From assembly GCF_018364065.1 (NCBI RefSeq), contig NZ_JAGZMO010000003.1:186001-250000 (forward strand): 64,000 bases of DNA, written 5' to 3'. Position 1 is the stretch's first letter; each line of letters begins with the position of its first letter. The DNA is from Veillonella sp. GTDB taxonomy: Bacteria > Bacillota > Negativicutes > Veillonellales > Veillonellaceae. A program made the translations under genes and the position numbers. Shown here one piece after another: positions 44,855-53,506 of this stretch. The notes under the pieces were generated by a model, which ran no database searches, was not told the origin of the DNA, and was given only the letters and a program-made list of their open reading frames with translations.

Positions 44855-46534
44855 ATGATTAGTGAGTTGGCAGGATTGAAGGTGCGTCCGGAGGATTGCG
44901 TACAAGTTGGAATTTTAGAGGAAGCCTATTATAACTTGGTGCCTTCCTATGAAAATAAAGGGGAACGAATTTCGTTCGGTACATCAGGTCACCGCGGCAA
45001 ATCTTTGGCTCGCAGTTTTAATGATTTACATGTGGCGGCCATTGCACAGGCTATTTGTGACGGCCGTCGTGAGTTTGGCGCCACCGGCGTATGCTTTGTT
45101 GGTCATGATACACACGCGTTGTCTATTCCGGCCCGCAAAACAGTGTTGGAAGTATTGGCGGCCAACCAGGTAGTGGCAGCGATTGACGAAGGGGAAGATT
45201 TTGTCCCTACACCGAGCGTATCCCGTGCTATCATTCGCTACAATCAAATTATCGACCGGGAGTTGAGTAATCCTGATGTAAGCGATGACTTGAAAAAACG
45301 TGTGGGCAAAGGCTATGCGGACGGCATTGTAATTACACCGTCTCACAATCCGCCGGATCAGGGAGGCATTAAGTACAATGCAGTAAATGGCGGCCCGGCG
45401 GACACGAATATTACGAAGTGGATTGAAAATAAGGCTAATGAATACATCGCTAACGGCGGTGCAGGCATTAAACGGCAGGATTTTAATACTATAGATAAAC
45501 ATTTACAATGGGCCTATGATTTCAAGGGCCAATATGTAAATGAATTGTCCCAGGTAATTAATATTGAAGCGATTCAGCAGGCTAAGCTGAAAGTATTGGT
45601 AAACGCCTTGGGCGGCAGTGGTGCCAACTACTGGAAGGCCATCAATGAACGGTATGATTTAGGTTTTACTATTATTAATAGCGAGTTTGATCCTACATTC
45701 AGCTTTATGACCTATGACCATGACGGAGTTATCCGTATGGACTGCTCGTCTCCTTATGCCATGGCTGATGTAATTCGTCAGATTGGCGCCTATGATTTGG
45801 CTGTGGGCAATGATCCTGACTACGACCGTTACGGCATTGTAACAGCGGAAGGGTTGATTCCACCGAATCATTTCCTGACCGTAGCAGGTGCGTATTTGTT
45901 TGAAACACGCGGATGGTCCGACAAAGGCTTCGGCAAGACAGCGGTTGTAACGGCCTTGGTGGATAGATATTGTGCAGACCATGATTTGCCGGTATACGAA
46001 GTACCGGTTGGATTTAAGTATTTCTCGGAATTATTATTTGATGGCCGTATCGGCATTGGCGGCGAAGAAAGTGCCGGCGCGTCCTTCCTTATGAAGAACG
46101 GCACCGTATGGACTACGGACAAAGACGGTATGGTTATGGCTCTCTTGGCCATGGAAATTATGGCGTCCACAGGAAAGAGCCCGGTGGATCATTATAATTT
46201 GCTGACCGAACAGTATGGTGCGCCTCAGTTTAAACGCGTCGATGCACCGTGTTCCAAGGAAAGCAAGGAACGTCTCAGCCGCTTGTCTGCGGCGGACGTG
46301 AAAGCGAAAGTGCTGGGCGGTGAAGAAGTGGAATCTGTACGTACGACATCCCTTTATAATGACCTTGCCATCGGCGGCGTACGTATCGGCACGAAGTCCG
46401 GCTTCTTAGTAGCCCGTCCGTCCGGTACGGAAGACCTGTACAAAATCTATGCAGAAACGTTTAACGGCGAAGATGCCTTGGATGAACTGATTGAACAGGG
46501 ACAGCAAATTGTAAATGAAGCCATAGGTAAATAA
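44855..46534 (+). CDS. pgm: Phosphoglucomutase, alpha-D-glucose type
   Basis: Interconverts glucose 1- and 6-phosphate. 559 residues, AAGGAGG upstream. Seen: GTSGHRGKSL near 45, active-site Ser in ITPSHNPPDQGGIKYN, metal loop VGNDPDYDRYG, sugar-binding GGEESAGASFL, and phosphate loop RPSGTEDLYKIYAE. Length and motif spelling match the E. coli Pgm type rather than the shorter PgcA type. The stop codon lies inside a 16-base tandem repeat, so the gene end has been copied twice downstream. Confidence 0.96.
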   Translation: MISELAGLKVRPEDCVQVGILEEAYYNLVPSYENKGERISFGTSGHRGKSLARSFNDLHVAAIAQAICDGRREFGATGVCFVGHDTHALSIPARKTVLEVLAANQVVAAIDEGEDFVPTPSVSRAIIRYNQIIDRELSNPDVSDDLKKRVGKGYADGIVITPSHNPPDQGGIKYNAVNGGPADTNITKWIENKANEYIANGGAGIKRQDFNTIDKHLQWAYDFKGQYVNELSQVINIEAIQQAKLKVLVNALGGSGANYWKAINERYDLGFTIINSEFDPTFSFMTYDHDGVIRMDCSSPYAMADVIRQIGAYDLAVGNDPDYDRYGIVTAEGLIPPNHFLTVAGAYLFETRGWSDKGFGKTAVVTALVDRYCADHDLPVYEVPVGFKYFSELLFDGRIGIGGEESAGASFLMKNGTVWTTDKDGMVMALLAMEIMASTGKSPVDHYNLLTEQYGAPQFKRVDAPCSKESKERLSRLSAADVKAKVLGGEEVESVRTTSLYNDLAIGGVRIGTKSGFLVARPSGTEDLYKIYAETFNGEDALDELIEQGQQIVNEAIGK

Positions 46535-46565
46535 AGCCATAGGTAAATAAAGCCATAGGTAAATA
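46518..46565 (+). repeat. 16-base tandem repeat covering the pgm stop
   Basis: Unit AAGCCATAGGTAAATA at 46518, 46534 and 46550, three exact copies. The first contains the last codons of pgm; the stop TAA (46532-46534) crosses the first junction, so the repeat does not alter the protein. Confidence 0.95.
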
Positions 46566-46654
46566 GACAGTCGTAGGCTAAAAATGCTATAATATTTTAT
46601 TATTTAATAACCTTCTTAAATTCGGGATAGGTAAGAGAGAAAAAGGTGAAGAAT

Positions 46655-46924
46655 ATGAAAATTGTAGTGACGGTAGTCGGGGTAGACCGTGTGGGCATTA
46701 TCGCACGAGTAGCCGCTGTGTTGGCTAAAAATGAAGTGAATATTGTGTCTATTAATCAGACGATTTTAGATGGCATGTTTAATATGATTATGATGTGTGA
46801 AACGGATGATCAGAATTCGTTAGCTACTGTACAACAGGAATTGGCTAAGGAAGGAGAATCCCTAGGCGTTCAGATTCAGGCACAGCATGCAGATATTTTC
46901 GTGAGCATGCACCGCATAGGGTAG
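46655..46924 (+). CDS. ACT-domain protein (UPF0237 type)
   Basis: 89 residues from ATG 46655 (AAAGGTGAA upstream). A lone ACT domain: KIVVTVVGVDRVGIIARVAAVL, NIVSINQTILDGMFNMIMMCE. Such domains bind amino acids as regulators. Eight bases before the UPF0210 gene; this pair is conserved in many bacteria, so the ACT protein probably regulates or senses for its neighbour. Confidence 0.9.
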   Translation: MKIVVTVVGVDRVGIIARVAAVLAKNEVNIVSINQTILDGMFNMIMMCETDDQNSLATVQQELAKEGESLGVQIQAQHADIFVSMHRIG

Positions 46925-46932
46925 GTGATCAT

Positions 46933-48291
46933 ATGTTAAGTATTGATAATATTTTAGAAACGAATCGTATGATCCACGACAATAAGCTGGACGTGCGTAC
47001 CATTACGATGGGCATCAGCTTGTTGGGTTGTACCGCAACCGACGGCAACACATTATGTGACCGCATTTATGATCACATTACGAAGGAAGCGGAACATTTG
47101 GTGTCTACCGGCGAAGCGATTGAAAAGGAATTCGGCGTACCGATTATTAATAAACGCGTCGCTGTAACTCCAATTTCTCTCGTGGCGGCAGGCAGCGATT
47201 TGACTGACTATGTACCGGTGGCGAAAGCCTTGGACCGGGCGGCCAAAACGATTGGCGTAAACTTTATCGGCGGTTTTTCCGCGTTAGTAAGTAAAGGCTA
47301 TACGGAAGGGGACCGACGCCTCATTGCGTCTATTCCTGAAGCGTTAGCGACTACAGATATTGTGTGCAGCTCCGTAGGCATCGGCTCTACCAAAGCGGGC
47401 ATCAATATGGATGCAGTAGCACAGATGGGCGAAATCGTTAAAGCGACGGCGGATCTTACAGCTGATCAGGATGCCTTAGGTTGTGCAAAGCTGGTTATTT
47501 TCTGTAATCCTGTAGAAGATAATCCGTTCATGGCCGGTGCGTTCCACGGCGTTACGGAAGGCGATACTACGATTAGCGTAGGTGTCAGCGGACCGGGCGT
47601 AGTGAAACATGCATTGGAAGCGGTGCGCGGTAAGTCCTTCGATGAAGTGGCGGAAACCATTAAACGGACCGCGTTCAAGATTACCCGTGTAGGTCAGTTA
47701 GTGGCGCAGGAAGCATCGCGCCGTCTGAATAAAAAATTCGGTATTATTGATTTATCCTTGGCACCGACTCCGGCCGTGGGCGACTCTGTGGCGCACGTAT
47801 TGGAAGAAATGGGCATTACGTCCTGTGGTGCACATGGCACGACGGCCGCATTGGCATTACTCAATGATGCGGTTAAGAAAGGCGGCCTTATGGCTTCGTC
47901 TCACGTAGGCGGCCTGAGTGGCGCGTTTATTCCTGTCAGCGAAGACCGCGGCATGATTGATGCCGTATCGGTTGGCAGCTTAAGCCTTGATAAGTTAGAA
48001 GCCATGACTTGCGTATGTTCCGTAGGTCTTGATATGATTGCAGTGCCCGGCGATACTTCGGCGGCAACCATTTCAGCAATCATTGCCGATGAAGCGGCTA
48101 TCGGCATGATTAATAACAAAACGACGGCGGTTCGCCTTATTCCTGTACCGGGTAAAACCGTAGGGGAAATGGTAGAATTCGGCGGTTTACTGGGATATTG
48201 TCCGATTATTGAAGTAAGTCCGTTCAGCGCGGAAGAATTTATTAAACGTGGAGGCCGAATTCCGGCTCCAATCCGCAGTCTGACAAACTAA
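46933..48291 (+). CDS. UPF0210 (PFL-like, DUF711) family protein
   Basis: 452 residues, starting eight bases after the ACT gene. Seen: VRTITMGISLLGC start, SLVAAGSDLTDY, TDIVCSSVGIGSTKAGINMDA, and VPGDTSAATISAIIADEAAIGMINNKTTAVRLIPVPGK. The family has a glycyl-radical-like fold but no known activity. Role in amino-acid-related metabolism is suggested only by the ACT partner. Confidence 0.9.
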   Translation: MLSIDNILETNRMIHDNKLDVRTITMGISLLGCTATDGNTLCDRIYDHITKEAEHLVSTGEAIEKEFGVPIINKRVAVTPISLVAAGSDLTDYVPVAKALDRAAKTIGVNFIGGFSALVSKGYTEGDRRLIASIPEALATTDIVCSSVGIGSTKAGINMDAVAQMGEIVKATADLTADQDALGCAKLVIFCNPVEDNPFMAGAFHGVTEGDTTISVGVSGPGVVKHALEAVRGKSFDEVAETIKRTAFKITRVGQLVAQEASRRLNKKFGIIDLSLAPTPAVGDSVAHVLEEMGITSCGAHGTTAALALLNDAVKKGGLMASSHVGGLSGAFIPVSEDRGMIDAVSVGSLSLDKLEAMTCVCSVGLDMIAVPGDTSAATISAIIADEAAIGMINNKTTAVRLIPVPGKTVGEMVEFGGLLGYCPIIEVSPFSAEEFIKRGGRIPAPIRSLTN

Positions 48292-48315
48292 GAACCAGCA
48301 CGAGGAGGTGCGAGA

Positions 48316-49374
48316 ATGACGGTGTACGTGTGGGCATTTGTGATAGCGTTTGCTATTACCTTTGCGATTACACCGCTGATTAAACGGTTGGCGATACAAA
48401 TCGGGGCGGTCGATAAACCGGATGCGCGTAAGGTGCATCACGGCATGATGCCTCGTTTGGGCGGCTTGGCCATTTTTATCGGTTATATGGCGTCTGTCCT
48501 TTATACTGTACAAGATGTAAAGTCGATCTTAGGATTAGTACTTGGATCCATTGTGCTAGTAGGCGTGGGGATTTGGGACGATGTGAAACAGATCGGCCCG
48601 AAAACTAAACTCACCGGCCAGATTATAGCGGCAGTTATTGTAGTACTTTTTGGAAATCAGGTAGAGTTTATTACAAATCCATGGGGCCACTTATGGTACC
48701 TGGGCTATTTAGGCGTACCGCTTACAATCTTCTGGATTGTAGGATTTACCAATATTGTAAACTTAATTGACGGACTTGACGGTCTGGCAGCAGGGATTTC
48801 CCTGATTTCCTGCTTGGCAATTTTTACGCTGTTGTTGCAGATGGGGCAAGTCGATTTAGCCTGTATAGCACTTGCCTTGGCCGGTGCAGCCGGCGGGTTT
48901 TTAAAATATAATTTTAATCCGGCAAAGATTTTCATGGGTGACACGGGCAGTATGCTCCTGGGGTATACAATGGCCACCATTTCCGTAATGGGGGCCGTAA
49001 AAACAGCGGCCACTATCTCTCTGGTTGTGCCTATTGTAGTGTTGGGATTGCCGATTCTGGATACTACATTTGCCATTATTCGACGAAAGATTAATGGACG
49101 CCCTGTGTTCAAGCCGGATAAAGGGCATGTGCATCATCGTCTGCTTGCGTTGGGTTTATCTCAGAAACAGGCGGTACTCTTGATGTATGCCGTAACAGCC
49201 GCATTGGGCTATGTAGCCATATTGCTGGCAAAAGTAAATTGGTTGGTCGGCGTGGCCTTGGTGGCAGCTATTTTATGCGTATGCGTATTTATAGCGACTA
49301 AATTGGGCATGATTGCCAAAGATGAAGACATCAACAAGGAAAAGACAGCGCCGTCAAATCAACATGATGCGTAG
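48316..49374 (+). CDS. Undecaprenyl-phosphate GlcNAc-1-phosphate transferase (WecA/TagO type)
   Basis: Starts lipid-linked glycan synthesis by moving HexNAc-1-phosphate from UDP-sugar to undecaprenyl phosphate. 352 residues with about ten hydrophobic segments. Seen: DKPDARKVHHGMMPRLGGLAIF, the DD motif GIWDDVKQIGPKTKLTGQ, NIVNLIDGLDGLAAG, FMGDTGSMLLGY and the WecA-type KGHVHHRLLALG. SD AGGAGG before ATG 48316. Followed by wecB, consistent with surface polysaccharide (O-antigen or enterobacterial-common-antigen-like) synthesis. Confidence 0.92.
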   Translation: MTVYVWAFVIAFAITFAITPLIKRLAIQIGAVDKPDARKVHHGMMPRLGGLAIFIGYMASVLYTVQDVKSILGLVLGSIVLVGVGIWDDVKQIGPKTKLTGQIIAAVIVVLFGNQVEFITNPWGHLWYLGYLGVPLTIFWIVGFTNIVNLIDGLDGLAAGISLISCLAIFTLLLQMGQVDLACIALALAGAAGGFLKYNFNPAKIFMGDTGSMLLGYTMATISVMGAVKTAATISLVVPIVVLGLPILDTTFAIIRRKINGRPVFKPDKGHVHHRLLALGLSQKQAVLLMYAVTAALGYVAILLAKVNWLVGVALVAAILCVCVFIATKLGMIAKDEDINKEKTAPSNQHDA

Positions 49375-49407
49375 TCCGTGCTAATAAAGTAGGCTTGGGA
49401 GGATTTT

Positions 49408-50553
49408 ATGTTAAAGGTAATGACGATTTTCGGGACGAGACCGGAAGCCATTAAAATGGCGCCTGTAGTGAAGGCTCTGGAAGCGGCTCCCGATATGGAA
49501 GCGATTGTAACAGTTACAGCGCAACATCGTGAAATGTTGGATCAGGTGTTGAATTTATTTCACATTACACCTCACTATGATTTGAATATTATGTGTCAGG
49601 GCCAGACATTATACGATGTAACTTCAAAGGCACTTATGGGGCTCCGCGACGTAATTGCCGATGCAAAACCGGATGTAGTGTTGGTTCATGGTGACACGAC
49701 TACTACATTTGCCGGCGCATTAGCGGCATTTTACCAGGAAGTTCCTGTAGGGCATGTGGAAGCAGGCCTGCGTACAGGTAATATTTACTCGCCGTTCCCT
49801 GAAGAAATGAATCGCAAGCTTACAGGTTCTTTGGCGACGTATCATTTCGCACCAACATCCAGTGCGGAAAAGAACTTGATGAAGGAAAATATCAGCTCGG
49901 CGCACTTGTATGTAACCGGTAATACAGTTATCGATGCATTGCAGACTACAGTGCAGAAAGAGTATGAATTTGAAGAAACATTGTTAAATGAGCTGGACTA
50001 TGAAAACCGCCGTGTCGTATTGGTAACCACACATCGCCGTGAAAATCTCGGCGAACCGATGCGCCATGTGTATCGCGCCATTCATCGCTTGGTAGAAGCA
50101 TTTGACGATATTGAAGTGGTGTTCCCTGTACACCGCAATCCACAAGTTCGCCAGATTGTAAAAGAAGAATTGGGCGACGTGGACCGCGTTCATTTGATTA
50201 ATCCGTTGGATTACGAACCGTTTGCCAACTTGATGGCACGCTCCTACTTGCTTATGACTGACTCCGGCGGGATTCAGGAAGAAGCGCCTGCATTGGGTAA
50301 ACCGGTACTTGTATTGCGCAATACAACAGAACGTCCTGAAGCGGTAACAGCCGGTACAGTACGACTTGTAGGCACCGATGAAAACACTGTATATGAAACA
50401 GCGTATCGTCTCTTGGCGGATCGCGAAGTGTACGACACCATGGCCAATTCCGTAAACCCTTACGGTGACGGTGTGGCTGCACAGCGTATCATCGAAGCAT
50501 TGCGCTTTGAGTTCTTGCATAGCGGCAAGAAACCAAGCCGCTTCGGCTATTAA
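49408..50553 (+). CDS. wecB: UDP-N-acetylglucosamine 2-epimerase (non-hydrolysing)
   Basis: Makes UDP-ManNAc from UDP-GlcNAc. 381 residues, GGGAGG before ATG 49408. Seen: MTIFGTRPEAIKMAP, VHGDTTTTFAGALAAFY, HVEAGLRTGNIYSPFPEEMNR, TTHRRENLG, VFPVHRNPQVR, TDSGGIQEEAP and RNTTERPEA, all the classical family blocks. GT-B fold enzyme. Paired with the upstream WecA-type gene and immediately before the ATP synthase cluster. Confidence 0.96.
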   Translation: MLKVMTIFGTRPEAIKMAPVVKALEAAPDMEAIVTVTAQHREMLDQVLNLFHITPHYDLNIMCQGQTLYDVTSKALMGLRDVIADAKPDVVLVHGDTTTTFAGALAAFYQEVPVGHVEAGLRTGNIYSPFPEEMNRKLTGSLATYHFAPTSSAEKNLMKENISSAHLYVTGNTVIDALQTTVQKEYEFEETLLNELDYENRRVVLVTTHRRENLGEPMRHVYRAIHRLVEAFDDIEVVFPVHRNPQVRQIVKEELGDVDRVHLINPLDYEPFANLMARSYLLMTDSGGIQEEAPALGKPVLVLRNTTERPEAVTAGTVRLVGTDENTVYETAYRLLADREVYDTMANSVNPYGDGVAAQRIIEALRFEFLHSGKKPSRFGY

Positions 50554-51050
50554 TCGGGTTGATTCTATCAAATAAATAATAAAATAGTTTCATAGCCAAT
50601 ATGTTAAAGCGGGGGATATGAGTCCCGGCAGTGAATCGGTGCAGATAAACCGCCTGCCATGACTGGCTCCGCCATGTGATTTTGGATGGACAAATTATGT
50701 TCACATAGGGACGGAATAGTCATAAATGTTATGCATCTGGCGCATGACTGGCGTTTGTCGCCACCTCGCAAAAAGTGTTGTAAAGTGGAAAAAAATTTTG
50801 TATAATCACCTTGTAAGCCATGTCCGTAGTAGATTGACAAGTGTCGATTTTCTATCGGTTAAATTAATGTAGATAATTCAAGACCTAAGTATGCATGCTT
50901 TAGCTGCATTGGCGTAATGAGTATAAAAGATGATATAATTTAGATAGATTTATAGTCAATGCTTTTGTTAAAGTAGCATTTATTCTATAAAGAAGTGGCT
51001 TCTTATACCTTTTGTTGCCGATTTAATTAGTTAAAGAGCAGGTGATCTTT
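50554..51050 (+). other. Leader region before the ATP synthase operon, with possible structured RNA
   Basis: No gene. From 50613 several nested short stems occur: GGGA/TCCC (50613-50626), GGCAG/CTGCC (50627-50658) enclosing CGGT/ACCG (50637-50652), TGGC/GCCA (50664-50674), and TGGCG/CGCCA (50749-50763). CATGACTGGC occurs twice. They do not match a riboswitch I know. A TATAAT (50934-50939) with TTGGCG 19 bases upstream is a modest promoter candidate for the atp genes. Confidence 0.4.
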
Positions 51051-51257
51051 ATGAAACCCATAGATCGGACGACGCTAAAGGCACTGAATGTAGCAATGTC
51101 GGCAGGTTTTAGTCTGCTGGTGTCTATATTAGGGTGCTTGGCCATTGGGGTAGGCCTTGATCGCGTCCTGGGTACATCACCGCTATTTACCGTGTTAGGC
51201 GGCATAGCAGGGGGGATAGGAGGTCTTTATTCTTTATATCTCCGCGTCGTGAAGTGA
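51051..51257 (+). CDS. AtpZ-like F0 assembly membrane protein
   Basis: 68 residues from ATG 51051 (GCAGGTGATC upstream). Two transmembrane helices (about 15-35 and 43-63) separated by a loop, with GVGLDRVLGTSPLFTVLGGIAGGIGGLYSLY, the AtpZ/AtpI-type short protein found first in atp operons of Firmicutes. Thought to aid c-ring assembly or Mg transport. Precedes atpI by 15 bases. Confidence 0.85.
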   Translation: MKPIDRTTLKALNVAMSAGFSLLVSILGCLAIGVGLDRVLGTSPLFTVLGGIAGGIGGLYSLYLRVVK

Positions 51258-51272
51258 CTTAGGGAGGTCATT

Positions 51273-51665
51273 ATCTTCGAACAATTTTTGGCGTTTGTGA
51301 AGCGAATGGTCATCCATATGTTGGTGGCTACTCTGGTAGTAACATTATTGTTAGAGATTGTTGGGTTAAAAGAGTGCATTATTGGCTGGGTTTGGGGATG
51401 TTTTGCCAACATCGTTTATATGGTGGTGTTAGGCGTGTTAGTGTTCCGTGCGGCGCAACGTAGTACCAATGCCGCGGTGAGCGCCAGTAAAGTGGGTATG
51501 TTTATCCGATTCGGTATCATTGCCCTGTTAACACTGTTGGCGGACGTATTATTTATCGAGTTTCATTATATTGCCTATATAGGAGGATTGTTTATTTGGC
51601 AGCCGTTCTCATTCTATGAGCACATTCGCAGCTGCATGAACGAAGAAAAGCATATTTTTCAATAG
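51273..51665 (+). CDS. atpI: ATP synthase subunit I
   Basis: Four-helix membrane protein that assists c-ring assembly. The SD GGGAGG (51262-51267) is followed at the right distance only by ATC 51273, giving M-F-E-Q-F-L-A-F-V; no ATG, GTG or TTG lies within 15 bases of the SD in this frame, the nearest being TTG 51288. I therefore choose an ATC start (130 residues); the TTG start gives 125. Hydrophobic segments at about 15-35, 38-60, 80-98 and 100-118. Located between the AtpZ-like gene and the atpB leader, as in other Firmicutes. Confidence 0.75.
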   Translation: MFEQFLAFVKRMVIHMLVATLVVTLLLEIVGLKECIIGWVWGCFANIVYMVVLGVLVFRAAQRSTNAAVSASKVGMFIRFGIIALLTLLADVLFIEFHYIAYIGGLFIWQPFSFYEHIRSCMNEEKHIFQ

Positions 51666-51715
51666 AGGTTAATATGGTGATATTCACAACCAATAGAGAA
51701 TATCTTATTTCATAG

Positions 51716-51866
51716 CATGCCATATCATGGACACTACCTTCATAATATGGCATGTTATAAATAGTGGAACTTTTTGTAAAAACATGGTCTGTCCATGAAA
51801 ATGTGCGTGCCGGTGTATGAACATGTCTTTGGAAGCTCCCCTGCAGCTTTTAAAGACATGTTCATA
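51716..51866 (+). other. Three consecutive hairpins between atpI and atpB
   Basis: CATGCCATAT/ATATGGCATG (51716-51754), CATGG/CCATG (about 51783-51797), and a long hairpin at 51816-51866: TATGAACATGTCTTT with AAAGACATGTTCATA, two G-T pairs, then AAGCT/AGCTT around a seven-base loop, 22 bp in all. None has a T-run. They lie in a 282-base gap inside an otherwise compact operon. Confidence 0.75.
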
Positions 51867-51947
51867 AACCTTTACACGGTTAATGAATGTTTTTACCTTC
51901 AGATAGAGTGACAGACGAACAAATACTGACGGAAGGAGGTGAACCTT

Positions 51948-52619
51948 ATGGAATTACATGCTGGGAGCCATACAGTTGTACATATGTGGGGCATGGCCTT
52001 TAACATGGACACCCTTTATATGACCTGGCTTACTTTCGGGATTATAATTGTGTTGGCTTATTTTGCAACAAGACAGCGCAAGATGATTCCTACCGGTATG
52101 CAAAATGGCGTGGAAATGGTGCTTGAGGTTTTAGGCAGTCAGTTAAGAGGCTCACTGGGCGAGCACTTTAACAAGTTGAGCTCCTTACTCTTTACGTTCT
52201 TTTTCTTTATTTTTATAAGTAATGAACTGGGATTGTTACCAAGCCCGCATATCTTAGTCTCGCCGACAAGTGACTTGAATACGACGTTGGGCCTAGCGTT
52301 AGCCAGCTCAGTAAGTATTTGGCTCATTGGTTTAAAAATGAAAGGTATTGGTTACCTGAAACATTTTTTCCAACCATTTGCCGTGTTTGTTATCTTCCAC
52401 TTAATGGAAGAAGTATCCAAACCAGTTACGCTTAGTTTCCGTCTATTCGGTAATATTATCGCCGGGGAAATTGTATTGGAACTGTTAAATGGGTTAGCGC
52501 CTTATTTAACACCAATTATTTGGATTGCATTTAGTTTTGTTGTTGGTATTGTTCAAGCGTTCGTATTCACAATTTTAGTTACATCCTATTTAGGAATGGC
52601 AATTGCAGATGAACATTAA
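51948..52619 (+). CDS. atpB: ATP synthase F0 subunit a
   Basis: Ion-channel stator subunit. 223 residues from ATG 51948, seven bases after AAGGAGGT. Five to six membrane helices; the essential Arg165 in LSFRLFGNIIAGEIV; C-terminal IVQAFVFTILVTSYLGMA. First core gene of the F0 sector; a hairpin-rich leader precedes it. Confidence 0.96.
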   Translation: MELHAGSHTVVHMWGMAFNMDTLYMTWLTFGIIIVLAYFATRQRKMIPTGMQNGVEMVLEVLGSQLRGSLGEHFNKLSSLLFTFFFFIFISNELGLLPSPHILVSPTSDLNTTLGLALASSVSIWLIGLKMKGIGYLKHFFQPFAVFVIFHLMEEVSKPVTLSFRLFGNIIAGEIVLELLNGLAPYLTPIIWIAFSFVVGIVQAFVFTILVTSYLGMAIADEH

Positions 52620-52685
52620 TCATCATAGTATTTATTAAAGACAATCTTAGTACATTAATTTGTAACATTTAGGAGGATTTTTATT

Positions 52686-52943
52686 ATGGAAAAAGCAATC
52701 TTGTTGTCAGTAAGTGTATTCAGTGCATGTTTAGTAGCAGGTTTAGCTGCATTAGCCGCAGCATTTGGTGATGCTTTGGCAGTTCGTAAAGCTTTCGAAG
52801 GTATGACTCGTCAACCTGAAATGGCCGGTAAAATCATGACTAATCTTTTCATCTCCATCGGTTTGATCGAATCTATTCCAATCATCGCAATCGTTATCGC
52901 TATCGTACTTGTATTCACTGACGTTGTTGCCGGTAAATTATAA
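52686..52943 (+). CDS. atpE: ATP synthase F0 subunit c
   Basis: 85-residue proteolipid forming the rotor ring. Two helices joined by the RQPE loop (42-45). Ion-binding carboxylate Glu62 followed by Ser63 (GLIESIPI), and Asp29 in the first helix at the position occupied by Gln in Na-type rings such as Ilyobacter. The first helix lacks the multiple Gly of many c subunits. TAGGAGG SD. The Glu-Ser pair plus a second carboxylate suggests a Na-capable two-carboxylate ring (inference). Confidence 0.95.
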   Translation: MEKAILLSVSVFSACLVAGLAALAAAFGDALAVRKAFEGMTRQPEMAGKIMTNLFISIGLIESIPIIAIVIAIVLVFTDVVAGKL

Positions 52944-53010
52944 TTTAAAGATTGAAATTGAACACTGAAAATAATCAAGTTTAATCCAATTTTAAGAGGG
53001 GGTTACGCCG

Positions 53011-53502
53011 TTGGTAGAAATAAACGGTACTTTGATTGTTCAATTTATCAACTTCTTTATTTTGGTTGCGATTTTAGCGAAATTTGCTTTCAAACCATTG
53101 CAAAAGGTAATGGAAGCACGCCGCAATAAAATTGAAGGCGACCTTGCTAATGCACAAGCTGCTTTAGAGTCAGCAGAAGCAACAAAAAAAGAGTATGAAG
53201 AACACTTGGCTAATGCTCGTAAAGAAGCACAAGCTATTGTTGAAAATGCGGCTAAAAAAGCTGAAAGCAATACGCAAGCTCAAATTAAAGAATTAAGAGA
53301 ACAGCTAGTACGTGAAAAAGAAGAAGCGCGCCGTGACATTGAACGGGAACGCGAAAAAGCTTTACAGCAGATACGTGAAGATATGATTACACTTTCCGTA
53401 GCTGTTGCTGGTAAAATTGTAGCCAAAAATATTGATAGTCAAGCTAATATGGATTTGATTAAAGAAGCGATTGATAAGCTTGATAGTAAAGCGATAGGGT
53501 GA
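53011..53502 (+). CDS. atpF: ATP synthase F0 subunit b
   Basis: Peripheral stalk. 163 residues beginning at TTG 53011, eight bases after AGAGGGGG; no ATG is available at the N-terminus. One N-terminal membrane helix (LIVQFINFFILVAILAKFAF) followed by a long charged coiled coil (about 30-130), as expected. The stop is four bases before atpH. Confidence 0.94.
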   Translation: MVEINGTLIVQFINFFILVAILAKFAFKPLQKVMEARRNKIEGDLANAQAALESAEATKKEYEEHLANARKEAQAIVENAAKKAESNTQAQIKELREQLVREKEEARRDIEREREKALQQIREDMITLSVAVAGKIVAKNIDSQANMDLIKEAIDKLDSKAIG

Positions 53503-53506
53503 TGGT

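Noticed and set aside
50604..50840. 78-codon minus-strand frame before the atp cluster
   Set aside because: No SD, unusual composition, and it covers the nested stem-loops instead of having a coding pattern.
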